Part shown: one piece after another, positions 1 to 5,161 of the stretch
Position numbering within the stretch: position 1 is the stretch's first letter
How the letters are laid out: each line of letters starts with the position of its first letter
Source: Pseudomonadota bacterium
Lineage (GTDB): Bacteria > Pseudomonadota > Gammaproteobacteria > Burkholderiales > SG8-39
Direction: 5' to 3'
Assembly: GCA_021825225.1 (NCBI GenBank)
Contig: JAKAIH010000113.1
Coordinates: 1 to 7,837 of the forward strand
DNA: 7,837 nt
The notes under the pieces: generated by a model
Seen by the model: the letters and a program-made list of their open reading frames with translations, nothing else
The model's database searches: none
Told to the model about the DNA's origin: nothing
Made by a program: the position numbers and the translations under genes

Positions 1-328
1 CGATCTCCTCGAGCACCGACACCGCGACCGAATGCGTGGCGTGCAGATGCACCACCGCCTGGTTGCGGCTGCGCTCCTGGTACATCGCGAGATGCAGGAA
101 ATTCTCCTTCGACGGCTGATCGCCCGCCACGAGCTTGCCCTGCCAGTCGAGCTTGGACAGCCGCGCGGGATCCAGGCGCCCCAGGTTCGATCCGGTGGGC
201 GTGAGCAGCCAGCCCTCGTCGCAGCGCGCGCTGATGTTGCCGGTGCTGCCGTGGGTGAGGCCGCGCTCGAATATGGAGCGTCCCAGTTCGCAGATCTGTT
301 CGCGCAGCTTGTTCTCGCTAGTACTCAT
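1..328 (-). CDS. otnC: 3-oxo-tetronate 4-phosphate decarboxylase, class II aldolase family (3' end cut by window edge)
   Basis: Predicted cytosolic metal-dependent lyase of the class II aldolase/adducin family. OtnC decarboxylates 3-oxo-tetronate 4-phosphate to dihydroxyacetone phosphate, the last step of threonate/erythronate breakdown. The first 109 residues are visible, starting MSTSENKLREQIC. They show the phosphate-binding region GSTGNIS (27-33), LLTPTGSNLGRLDP (41-54), a likely catalytic Glu in PSKE (Glu75) and the metal-ligand motif HLHATHS (His94 and His96). The remaining half, with the third histidine, is beyond the left edge. The substrate is inferred from the neighbours, because the fold alone would also fit a fuculose- or ribulose-phosphate aldolase; the upstream otnK-like kinase makes OtnC much the best choice. 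No clear Shine-Dalgarno sequence precedes the ATG. A seven-codon ORF (325-348) ends in an ATGA overlap with this start, which could couple translation. The gene is separated from otnK by a hairpin-rich gap. Confidence 0.9.
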   Translation of the reverse strand, partial: MSTSENKLREQICELGRSIFERGLTHGSTGNISARCDEGWLLTPTGSNLGRLDPARLSKLDWQGKLVAGDQPSKENFLHLAMYQERSRNQAVVHLHATHSVAVSVLEEI

Positions 329-380
329 TTCAGATCGAAGTGCGGCATTTCGATGCCACTGTATGCCAAGAGCGACCATT

Positions 381-395
381 GCGCGCTCCGCGCGC
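381..395. repeat. Short GC hairpin, GCGCGC arms
   Basis: Perfect 6-bp arms GCGCGC (381-386 and 390-395) are separated by the three bases TCC. The inverted repeat can be stretched outward to TTG/CAA at 379-398 if one base bulges. It abuts the base of the larger hairpin at 397-447. By itself such a short GC repeat is common in GC-rich DNA. Confidence 0.4.
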
Positions 396-396
396 C

Positions 397-447
397 AACC
401 GTGCTTTTGGTACGGATGAAAAGCATATCCGTACCAAAAACACGGTT
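397..447. repeat. Long inverted repeat A (21-bp arms, 20/21 paired)
   Basis: Arms 397-417 and 427-447 are complementary at 20 of 21 positions; the single mismatch is C404 against A440. The centre is 418-426. The core on the plus strand reads GGATGAAAAGCATATCC, which gives a 7-base loop AAAAGCA if G418 pairs with T426. The outer stem is of mixed composition and contains GGTAC and a T4/A5 step. The same loop and inner stem occur, inverted, in the hairpin at 490-540. No U-tract follows in a position that would make it a standard terminator for the minus-strand operon. Confidence 0.85.
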
Positions 448-489
448 ATGAATAAAAAACAACACCGGCTTGGGTTTGCTCTTACACAA

Positions 490-540
490 GATCCTCGATT
501 GTGCGCGGATGCGCTTTTCATCCGCGCACAATCGAGGGTC
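490..540. repeat. Long inverted repeat B (22-bp arms, 21/22 paired)
   Basis: Arms 490-511 and 519-540 are complementary except for T492 opposite G538, which would be a G-U wobble in minus-strand or plus-strand RNA depending on the copy read. The central seven bases are 512-518. Read on the minus strand, the core is GGATGAAAAGCGCATCC, the same inner stem and loop (AAAAGCR) as hairpin A but in the opposite orientation. The outer stem (GTGCGC, then CCTCGATT) differs from that of hairpin A, yet pairs just as well. Conserved loop plus different but complementary stems suggests a related family of folded elements and not a simple duplication. Confidence 0.85.
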
Positions 541-541
541 C

Positions 542-565
542 GCGCGGACGGGACGCCGTCCGCGC
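542..565. repeat. Inverted repeat C (10-bp perfect stem, 4-base loop)
   Basis: Arms GCGCGGACGG (542-551) and CCGTCCGCGC (556-565) pair perfectly around GACG. The left arm is also part of a 12-base perfect palindrome GTCCGCGCGGAC (538-549) that overlaps the base of hairpin B by three bases, so B and C might compete or stack in RNA. In the minus-strand transcript this is the first strong hairpin downstream of the otnK stop codon. It has no following U-tract. Confidence 0.7.
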
Positions 566-644
566 AAGTGCCGACGATCTGTTAGCCGCGCGAGCGGCGC
601 AGCTCTGCGACAACGGTGGGTGCGATTTAGGCCGTCAGGCATGA

Positions 645-1910
645 TCAGGCGTCGAGCTGTTCCAACGATTTCACGAAAAAATCGCGGCTGCCGAAGTTGC
701 CCGACTTGAGCGCAAGCAGGATGGGATGCGCGCCCTGCGTCGCGGTCCAGGGCACGCCGGGATCGATCTGCGGCCCGATCTTCAGCGCCTCGACGCCCAG
801 CGCCTGCACCACCGCGCCCGCGGTCTCCCCGCCCGCGACCACCAGCCGCGTCACGCCGCGCGCGATCAGACCCTGCGCGATTCGCGCCAGCGCCTGCTCG
901 ACCATGGCGCCGGCCTCGCCCACACCGAGCTCGGCCTGCACCGTCCTGACCTCTTCGGGTGCGGCCGTGGCGTAGAACAGCACCGGGCCCGCATCGAGCA
1001 GTGCAGCCGCCTGCCGCAATGCCCGCGCAGCGACGTCGGTGCCGCGGGCGATTTCGAAGGGGTCGATGCGAATCGCAGGGCGGCCGGAATCCATCCAGTG
1101 CGCGACCTGGCCGTTGGTGGCTTGCGAACACGAGCCCGAAATCACCGCGGCCAGACCCGGCACCCGCGGCAGTTCGGCCGCGTCGGCGCGCGGCGGCAGC
1201 AGGCCCGCGCGGTGGAAATTCCCGGGCAGGCCGATGGCGACGCCGGAACCGGCGGTGATCAGGGGATGATCGGCGCAGGCGGCAGCGATTGCGTGCAGGT
1301 CGGCGTCGGTGATTGCATCGACCACCGCAAGGCGCACGCCCTCGGACGAGAGCGCCGCGAACCGGGCGCGTATGGCCTGATCGCCCGCAGCCACCGCGGT
1401 CCAGGGAACGAGACCCACTTTGGAGCGCGACTGCGCCTGCAGCACGCGCACCAGGTTGGCGTCGCTCATCGGCGTGAGCGGATGATGGCGCATGCCGGAC
1501 TCCGACAGCGGCACTTCGCCTACGAACAGATTGCCCATGTAGATGGTGCGCGCATTGGTCGGAAACGCAGGACAGGCGATGGCGATTCGCGCGCCCAGCG
1601 CCTGCATCAGCGCCTCGGCCACCGGTCCGATATTGCCCTGCGGCGTCGAATCGAAGGTCGAGCAGTATTTGAAATAGAACTGGCGGCAGCCGGCGCGCTT
1701 GAGCCATTCGAGCGCGGCCAGCGATTGCGCCACCGCCTCGGCAGCGGCAATGGTGCGCGACTTGAGCGCGACCACTACCGCGTCGACATCCGCGGCCAGC
1801 GGCGTGTTCGGCACGCCTATGGTCTGCAGCGTGCGCATGCCGCTGCGCACCAGGTTGTTGGCGAGGTCGGTGGCCCCGGTGAAATCGTCGGCTATGCAAC
1901 CGAGCAGCAT
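645..1910 (-). CDS. otnK: 3-oxo-tetronate kinase (four-carbon acid sugar kinase, former DUF1537)
   Basis: Cytosolic ATP-dependent kinase that phosphorylates 3-oxo-tetronate at O4, between the dehydrogenase and decarboxylase steps of threonate/erythronate use. The 421-residue length fits the family. The N-terminal substrate domain begins MLLGCIADDFTGATDLA (ADDFTGATD at 7-15) and continues with KYCSTFDSTPQGNIGPV (81-97). The nucleotide-binding domain shows ISGSCSQAT (257-265), AGGETAGAV (359-367) and the terminal LKSGNFGSRDFF (401-412). These match the OtnK type closely; family members for other acid sugars exist, so exact substrate stereochemistry is inferred. The ATG at 1908-1910 is supported by AAAAAGGG eight bases upstream. 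It lies 89 bases after the ltnD-like gene, and otnC follows after a hairpin-rich gap. A GC hairpin just before the Shine-Dalgarno sequence (1932-1952) could affect its expression. Confidence 0.93.
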   Translation of the reverse strand: MLLGCIADDFTGATDLANNLVRSGMRTLQTIGVPNTPLAADVDAVVVALKSRTIAAAEAVAQSLAALEWLKRAGCRQFYFKYCSTFDSTPQGNIGPVAEALMQALGARIAIACPAFPTNARTIYMGNLFVGEVPLSESGMRHHPLTPMSDANLVRVLQAQSRSKVGLVPWTAVAAGDQAIRARFAALSSEGVRLAVVDAITDADLHAIAAACADHPLITAGSGVAIGLPGNFHRAGLLPPRADAAELPRVPGLAAVISGSCSQATNGQVAHWMDSGRPAIRIDPFEIARGTDVAARALRQAAALLDAGPVLFYATAAPEEVRTVQAELGVGEAGAMVEQALARIAQGLIARGVTRLVVAGGETAGAVVQALGVEALKIGPQIDPGVPWTATQGAHPILLALKSGNFGSRDFFVKSLEQLDA

Positions 1911-1931
1911 CGCTCGGACCCTTTTTGAAAA

Positions 1932-1952
1932 TGAGGGGCTATCTCCCCCTCA
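1932..1952 (-). promoter_or_regulatory. Hairpin in the leader just upstream of otnK
   Basis: In the minus-strand RNA a 7-bp stem TGAGGGG/CCCCTCA (1946-1952 with 1932-1938) encloses a 7-base loop and is followed directly by TTTTC, then the AAAAAGGG ribosome binding site of otnK. The layout resembles a weak intrinsic terminator or attenuator between ltnD and otnK, but the U-run is only four bases. It might instead set relative expression or stabilise the downstream message. Confidence 0.35.
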
Positions 1953-1970
1953 AACTCCCCCACATCGGCC

Positions 1971-1994
1971 TTCTGCAAAATCCATTTTGCAAAA
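1971..1994. repeat. A/T-rich inverted repeat after the ltnD stop codon
   Basis: TGCAAAAT (1974-1981) and ATTTTGCA (1984-1991) form a palindrome with a 2-base centre. It extends to 11-base arms with one mismatch (1971-1981 and 1984-1994). It begins six bases after the stop codon of the ltnD-like gene in the direction of transcription. Since a 2-base loop cannot close, the usable RNA stem is short. It could be a protein-binding site or a 3' stability element. Confidence 0.35.
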
Positions 1995-1999
1995 GGGCT

Positions 2000-2896
2000 T
2001 TAAGCATTCTTCTTCTGCGGCAGCGCTATGCCCGGGAAATTCTTGATCACCGCCGAATCGTCTTCGCCGCCGCGGCCGGCGGCCGCAGCTGCCAGGAACA
2101 TCTGGTGCGCGGTCGCGGTGAGCGGCAGCGGAAACGCCGATTTCTTCGCCGTGTCGAGCACGATGCCCAGATCCTTGACGAAGATATTGACCGCCGACAG
2201 CGGCGTATAGTCGCCGGCGAGGATGTGCGGCACGCGGTTCTGGAACATCCACGACGAGCCCGCGCTGTTCGATATGACTTCGTACAGTACCGCCGGATCG
2301 GCGCCAGCGCGTATGCCCATGGCCATCGCCTCGGCCGCCGCGGCGATGTGCACGCCGGCGAGCAGCTGGTTGATCATCTTGACCTTGGAGCCGGCGCCGG
2401 GCGCATCACCCAGGCGATATACCTTCTGCGCGATCGCCTTGAACACGTCCTCGGCCTTGGCGAAATGCTCCGGCGCGCCTGCGGCCATGACCGTCATCTG
2501 CCCGCTGGCCGCCTTGGCCGCGCCTCCGGAGACGGGCGCATCGATCATGCCTATGCCCTTGGCCGCCAGCCGCGACGCCAGCGTCTGCGCGAATTCGGGA
2601 GCGACGGTGGCGCTCGCGATCACCACCGAACCCGCGCGCATGGCGCCGGCCGCGCCCTGTTCGCCCAGCAGCACCGCTTCGGTCTGCTCGGCGTTCACCA
2701 CCAGCGTCAGCACCACCTCGCAGGCCGCACCCAGTTCCGCCGGGGTGGCACAGGCGACGCCGCCTTCCGCGGCAAACGCGGCGAGCACCTCGCGCCGCAC
2801 ATCGCAGGCATGGGTGCGAAATCCCGCGCGCAACAGCGAGCGCGCCACGCCCAGGCCCATTGCGCCGAGGCCGATCACTCCGATATTTTTTGGCAT
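2000..2896 (-). CDS. ltnD: L-threonate/D-erythronate-type NAD-dependent dehydrogenase (beta-hydroxyacid dehydrogenase family)
   Basis: Soluble oxidoreductase of 298 residues, the usual length for the 3-hydroxyisobutyrate/tartronate-semialdehyde reductase family. The Rossmann fold starts at once with IGVIGLGAMG (GLGAMG at 9-14). The substrate loop is DAPVSGG (119-125), and the catalytic region GAGSKVKMINQ (167-177) carries the expected lysine (Lys173) and Asn176. The C-terminal motif EDDSAVIK (278-285) follows. In clusters with otnK and otnC this enzyme oxidises L-threonate or D-erythronate to the 2-oxo acid, so the role here rests on context; by sequence alone it could also be a 2-hydroxy-3-oxopropionate reductase. 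The ATG is supported by AAAGGA five bases upstream. It is the first gene of the apparent ltnD-otnK-otnC run and starts 69 bases after the kinase gene, whose function is unrelated. Confidence 0.85.
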   Translation of the reverse strand: MPKNIGVIGLGAMGLGVARSLLRAGFRTHACDVRREVLAAFAAEGGVACATPAELGAACEVVLTLVVNAEQTEAVLLGEQGAAGAMRAGSVVIASATVAPEFAQTLASRLAAKGIGMIDAPVSGGAAKAASGQMTVMAAGAPEHFAKAEDVFKAIAQKVYRLGDAPGAGSKVKMINQLLAGVHIAAAAEAMAMGIRAGADPAVLYEVISNSAGSSWMFQNRVPHILAGDYTPLSAVNIFVKDLGIVLDTAKKSAFPLPLTATAHQMFLAAAAAGRGGEDDSAVIKNFPGIALPQKKNA

Positions 2897-2920
2897 GTCA
2901 GTCCTTTGAAACCTGCTTCG

Positions 2921-2941
2921 GCGCGCAACGCGTCAGCGCGC
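2921..2941 (-). repeat. GCGCGC inverted repeat between the kinase gene and ltnD
   Basis: Arms GCGCGC at 2921-2926 and 2936-2941 are separated by nine bases that include the palindrome ACGCGT. It sits about 25 bases after the kinase stop codon. No U-tract follows, so it is not a standard intrinsic terminator. It may simply reflect GC-rich composition. Confidence 0.25.
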
Positions 2942-2965
2942 AAGCCCGCCGTCGTGCTTCACGCT

Positions 2966-4237
2966 TCATTTAGCCAGCCTCGCGTTGGCCAGCTCCAACC
3001 GATCCACAAGGTTGCGCACCAGGGCGCGGGTGAGCTGCAACTGCGCGCCCAGGCTCATCAGGGCCAGCGCGTCGGGTTCGAACTCGGCCAGCAGTATTGC
3101 GGTCAGCGACTCCACCGTCGCGTGCCGCGGCATCACGCCGCCGCGGATGTAGGCCATCTCGCCGAAGCTCTCTCCCTCGCTGATGGTGTTGAGCAGATGC
3201 CCGTCGAGCGTGACCTTGACCTGCCCCTGCGCCAGGAAGAAGAAGCTCTTGCCCGGCTCGTTCTCGCGGATGATGGCCTGTTTCGCCGCAACGCGCGTCC
3301 AGCGCCCCGCATTGGTCAGTTCCCACAATTCCGCGTCGGACAGGTTCGCGAGCATTTCCACCCGCTTCAGCGCCACGTATTTCTCGCTGTCCATGATGGC
3401 GTCCGGCGGCAGCACCAGCTTGCCCACGTCGGACAGCGCGAGCGCGAAGTCGGCCCAGGTCTCGTAGCGGAACTCCGGCTTCTTGCCCATGGCGCGCAAC
3501 ACCACGCGGTCGATCTCCTTCGGCAGCGAGGGGCGCAGGCTGCTCGGCGGCGCGGGCTGCTGATGCAGGATTCTTTCCACCAGCATCTGCAGGCTGTCGG
3601 CGACAAACGGCCGCTGGCCGGTGAGCAATTCGTACAGCACCACGCCGAGGCAGTACATGTCGCTGTGGTGCGTGAGCGGCGCTTCTTCGAGCTGCTCCGG
3701 CGACATGTAGTAGGGCGAGCCTATGCTCGCGGTCTGCACCGAATGCGCCTTGCGCAGCAGCGCGGCGCCGAAATCGGCGATCTTCACGTCGGTGCCCTGC
3801 GCGATCATGATATTCGCCGGCTTGATGTCGCGGTGGACGATGCCCTCGTTGAACGCGTAGGCGAGCGCGCCGCAGCACTTGAAGCCGATTTGCAGCACGT
3901 CCGCCACCGGCAGCAGCGTGTCCGCGCTGACATGCTGCGACAGGTCGCCGCCGCCGACCACCTCCATCGCGATGTGGCCGGAATCCTCCTGCACCACGGC
4001 ATCGAGGATGCCAACGATATGCGGGTGTTTCAGCTTGCCGGCGAGCGAGGCCTCGTTGAGGAACTGCGAACGGTACACCGAACCGAACTCGGGATCCTTG
4101 AACACCTCGGGTTCGATCACCTTGAGCGCGACTTCCTTGCCGGAAAAGGTGTCCACGGCGAGATAGACCGTGCCGGTCGCGCCCTTGCCGAGCTGCCTGC
4201 GGATGTCGTACTTGCCGATCTGCAGGCTCAGATCCAT
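2966..4237 (-). CDS. Serine/threonine protein kinase with C-terminal cyclic-nucleotide-binding-like domain
   Basis: Hanks-type protein kinase of 423 residues, predicted soluble because no membrane segment is visible. The kinase domain (about 8-270) is complete: glycine loop GKGATGTV (17-24), VALK lysine (Lys39), helix-C Glu62, catalytic loop HRDIKPAN (135-142), DFG (155-157), and SPE in place of APE (179-181). After a linker, residues of about 290-415 form a Crp/cNMP-type beta-roll with the phosphate-cassette signature FGEMA (358-362) and a following PRHATV (370-375). Glu360 and Arg371 lie where cyclic-nucleotide ligands sit in CRP and PKA. A likely role is phosphorylation under control of a small ligand, but neither ligand nor target can be read from the sequence. 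The ATG at 4235-4237 was chosen because it leaves six residues before the domain. A GTG at 4253-4255 has a better ribosome binding site (AAGGGGA) and could be the true start. A GTG at 4321 is less likely. Confidence 0.93.
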   Translation of the reverse strand: MDLSLQIGKYDIRRQLGKGATGTVYLAVDTFSGKEVALKVIEPEVFKDPEFGSVYRSQFLNEASLAGKLKHPHIVGILDAVVQEDSGHIAMEVVGGGDLSQHVSADTLLPVADVLQIGFKCCGALAYAFNEGIVHRDIKPANIMIAQGTDVKIADFGAALLRKAHSVQTASIGSPYYMSPEQLEEAPLTHHSDMYCLGVVLYELLTGQRPFVADSLQMLVERILHQQPAPPSSLRPSLPKEIDRVVLRAMGKKPEFRYETWADFALALSDVGKLVLPPDAIMDSEKYVALKRVEMLANLSDAELWELTNAGRWTRVAAKQAIIRENEPGKSFFFLAQGQVKVTLDGHLLNTISEGESFGEMAYIRGGVMPRHATVESLTAILLAEFEPDALALMSLGAQLQLTRALVRNLVDRLELANARLAK

Positions 4238-4352
4238 TTCGAAGGTCTGGTCCACTAGGCCTATTCCCCTTGGTCCCTTGTATTTATCGATTCCCTGCCG
4301 GCTCAGCGCCAGCCATGGCACGCGACGCCCTGCCGCCGCGCATCACGCTGCC

Positions 4353-4358
4353 ATTCTA
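4353..4358 (-). promoter_or_regulatory. Possible -10 element upstream of the kinase gene
   Basis: On the minus strand the gap between the SRAP gene and the kinase gene contains TAGAAT (five of six matches to TATAAT), about 115 bases before the chosen kinase start. The -35 region at suitable spacing (TGCCAA) is a poor match, so this is only a candidate. The rest of the 172-base gap shows nothing else I can support. Confidence 0.25.
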
Positions 4359-4394
4359 ACCTTTGCCATCCCTGTTTGGCATAGGAACGAATTC

Positions 4395-4410
4395 ACGCCG
4401 TTTCCGGCGT
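4395..4410 (-). terminator. Small GC hairpin with GAAA tetraloop at the end of the SRAP gene
   Basis: In the minus-strand RNA the stem ACGCCG/CGGCGT (6 bp) closes a GAAA tetraloop of the stable GNRA type and begins within the stop codon of the SRAP gene. The following bases are GAATTCG with no real U-tract. It may protect the 3' end or contribute to termination, but it does not meet the usual intrinsic terminator pattern. Confidence 0.3.
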
Positions 4411-5090
4411 CAGGCGAGCGGCTCGCCCGCCGGCTCGATCAGCGCGGCGCCCTGGTTGCGCGCGTTGTTGATGGCGGCACTCACCGGCAGCGCCTGCATT
4501 TCGGCGCCAGGGTAACTCGCGATCATCGCCTGCGCCTGCGCCGGATCGCGCAGCGCCGGATCGAGCCAGCGCGCATAGTGTTCGCGCGCGATGATCGCCG
4601 GCATGCGCTCGTGGATGCGCGCCATCAGCTCGTTCGGCGCGGTGGTGATAATGGTGTAGGAGCGCAGCTCGCCCTCGGGTCCGGTCCAGCTCTCCCACAG
4701 CCCGGCAAACGCGAAAAGTGCGCCGCTTTTGAGCCGGATCAGATAGGGCTGCTTGCCGCGCTCGAGCGCCTTCCATTCGTAGAAACCGGTCGCCGGAACC
4801 AGGCAGCGGCGCTGGCGGAAAGCGGCACGGTAAGCCGGTCTCACGGCGACGCTGTCGGCGCGCGCATTGATGGTCTTGTAGCCTAGGGACTTGTCTTTGG
4901 CCCAATGCGGGATCAGGCCCCAATGGTGCCAGCGCGCCACCCTGCGCCCGTCTTCATTCAGGATCACCAGCTGCTCGGTCGCCGGCGCCACGTTGTAGCG
5001 TGCGAGCGGCGCCGCGACTAGCTCCGCCTCGACCTGGAACGCGTCGTACAGCGCCTGCGCATCGGTGACGATTTTGTAGCGGCCGCACAT
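4410..5090 (-). CDS. yedK: SRAP-domain protein (YedK/HMCES family), abasic-site DNA-protein crosslinker
   Basis: SRAP proteins bind single-stranded DNA and trap abasic sites through a thiazolidine bond to their N-terminal cysteine, shielding the lesion. The 226-residue protein begins MCGRYKIV, so after methionine removal Cys2 is N-terminal. The start at 5088-5090 is fixed by this; an upstream extension of the frame would bury the cysteine and is rejected. All residues known to matter in E. coli YedK are at identical positions: Cys2, Asn75 (TINARAD), Glu105 (GFYEWK) and His160 (ARIHERMPAI). The RYNVAPAT (31-38) and HWGLIPHW (56-63) blocks are also typical. There is no Shine-Dalgarno sequence; a promoter-like pair ends six bases before the ATG, suggesting a leaderless message. 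It lies between hsdR and the kinase gene with no apparent operon link. Some SRAP genes sit near phage or SOS loci, but no LexA box was seen here. Confidence 0.95.
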   Translation of the reverse strand: MCGRYKIVTDAQALYDAFQVEAELVAAPLARYNVAPATEQLVILNEDGRRVARWHHWGLIPHWAKDKSLGYKTINARADSVAVRPAYRAAFRQRRCLVPATGFYEWKALERGKQPYLIRLKSGALFAFAGLWESWTGPEGELRSYTIITTAPNELMARIHERMPAIIAREHYARWLDPALRDPAQAQAMIASYPGAEMQALPVSAAINNARNQGAALIEPAGEPLA

Positions 5091-5095
5091 GCGGC
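5082..5095. repeat. Interrupted palindrome spanning the SRAP start codon
   Basis: GCCGCA and TGCGGC flank a 2-base centre, and the ATG lies inside on the minus strand. Its position at the predicted transcription start would suit an operator. A further copy of half of it, GCCGCATGT, occurs at 5145-5153 on the plus strand, forming a 9-bp inverted pair with 5087-5095. It could be chance in GC-rich DNA. Confidence 0.3.
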
Positions 5096-5096
5096 G

Positions 5097-5126
5097 ATTA
5101 TGCGGCGCGCGGGCCCGAGGCGACAA
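5097..5126 (-). promoter_or_regulatory. Candidate sigma-70 promoter of the SRAP gene, giving a leaderless mRNA
   Basis: On the minus strand TTGTCG (5121-5126, four of six matches to TTGACA) and CATAAT (5097-5102, five of six matches to TATAAT) are 18 bases apart. The -10 box ends six bases before the ATG at 5090, so transcription should begin at or within a base or two of the start codon. This agrees with the absence of a ribosome binding site. It was found by eye. Confidence 0.45.
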
Positions 5127-5161
5127 GCCGATCGCTGATCTGATGCCGCATGTAGTATAGG

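Larger units (their letters stand above)
329..644. other. Hairpin-rich intergenic gap between otnK and otnC
   Basis: This is about 316 bases without a convincing gene, inside what should be one transcript. Reading frames run through it on both strands, but their translations are low-complexity or unrelated to known families and are best seen as shadows. The gap holds five inverted repeats: 381-395, 397-447, 490-540, 542-565 and a small 5-bp stem at 585-598. Between the two long hairpins lies an AT-rich stretch (about 448-475) with a run of six A on the plus strand, which contrasts with the GC-rich surroundings. No intrinsic terminator with a U-tract directly after a stem is evident for either strand. 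The block looks like an inserted repetitive element, or an RNA-processing or stability region, more than a gene. Confidence 0.6.

Noticed and set aside
397..540. Bidirectional intrinsic terminators
   Set aside because: Neither long hairpin is followed immediately by a T-run on either strand, and the downstream gene otnC lies in the same direction and pathway.
381..598. CRISPR array or integron attC sites in the hairpin cluster
   Set aside because: The repeats are inverted, not regularly spaced direct repeats, and only two share a core. There is no attC-type R-box pattern I can recognise and no integrase nearby.
325..1899. Minus-strand open frame of 524 codons overlapping otnK
   Set aside because: It is the neighbouring frame of otnK. 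Its arginine-rich translation shows no domain, and the part crossing the hairpin cluster simply reads the inverted repeats.
726..1928. Plus-strand open frame of 400 codons
   Set aside because: It is antisense to otnK over its whole length and has arginine/histidine-rich low-complexity translation with no motif.
1925..4258. Long plus-strand open frame of 777 codons
   Set aside because: It runs antisense to the ltnD-like gene and the kinase gene, both with full sets of family motifs. Its translation is rich in H, R, G and A with no recognisable domain, as expected for an antisense shadow in GC-rich DNA.
5154..5159. Minus-strand TATACT as the SRAP promoter
   Set aside because: It matches a -10 box well, but no acceptable -35 hexamer lies 16-18 bases upstream, and the pair at 5097-5126 is better placed.
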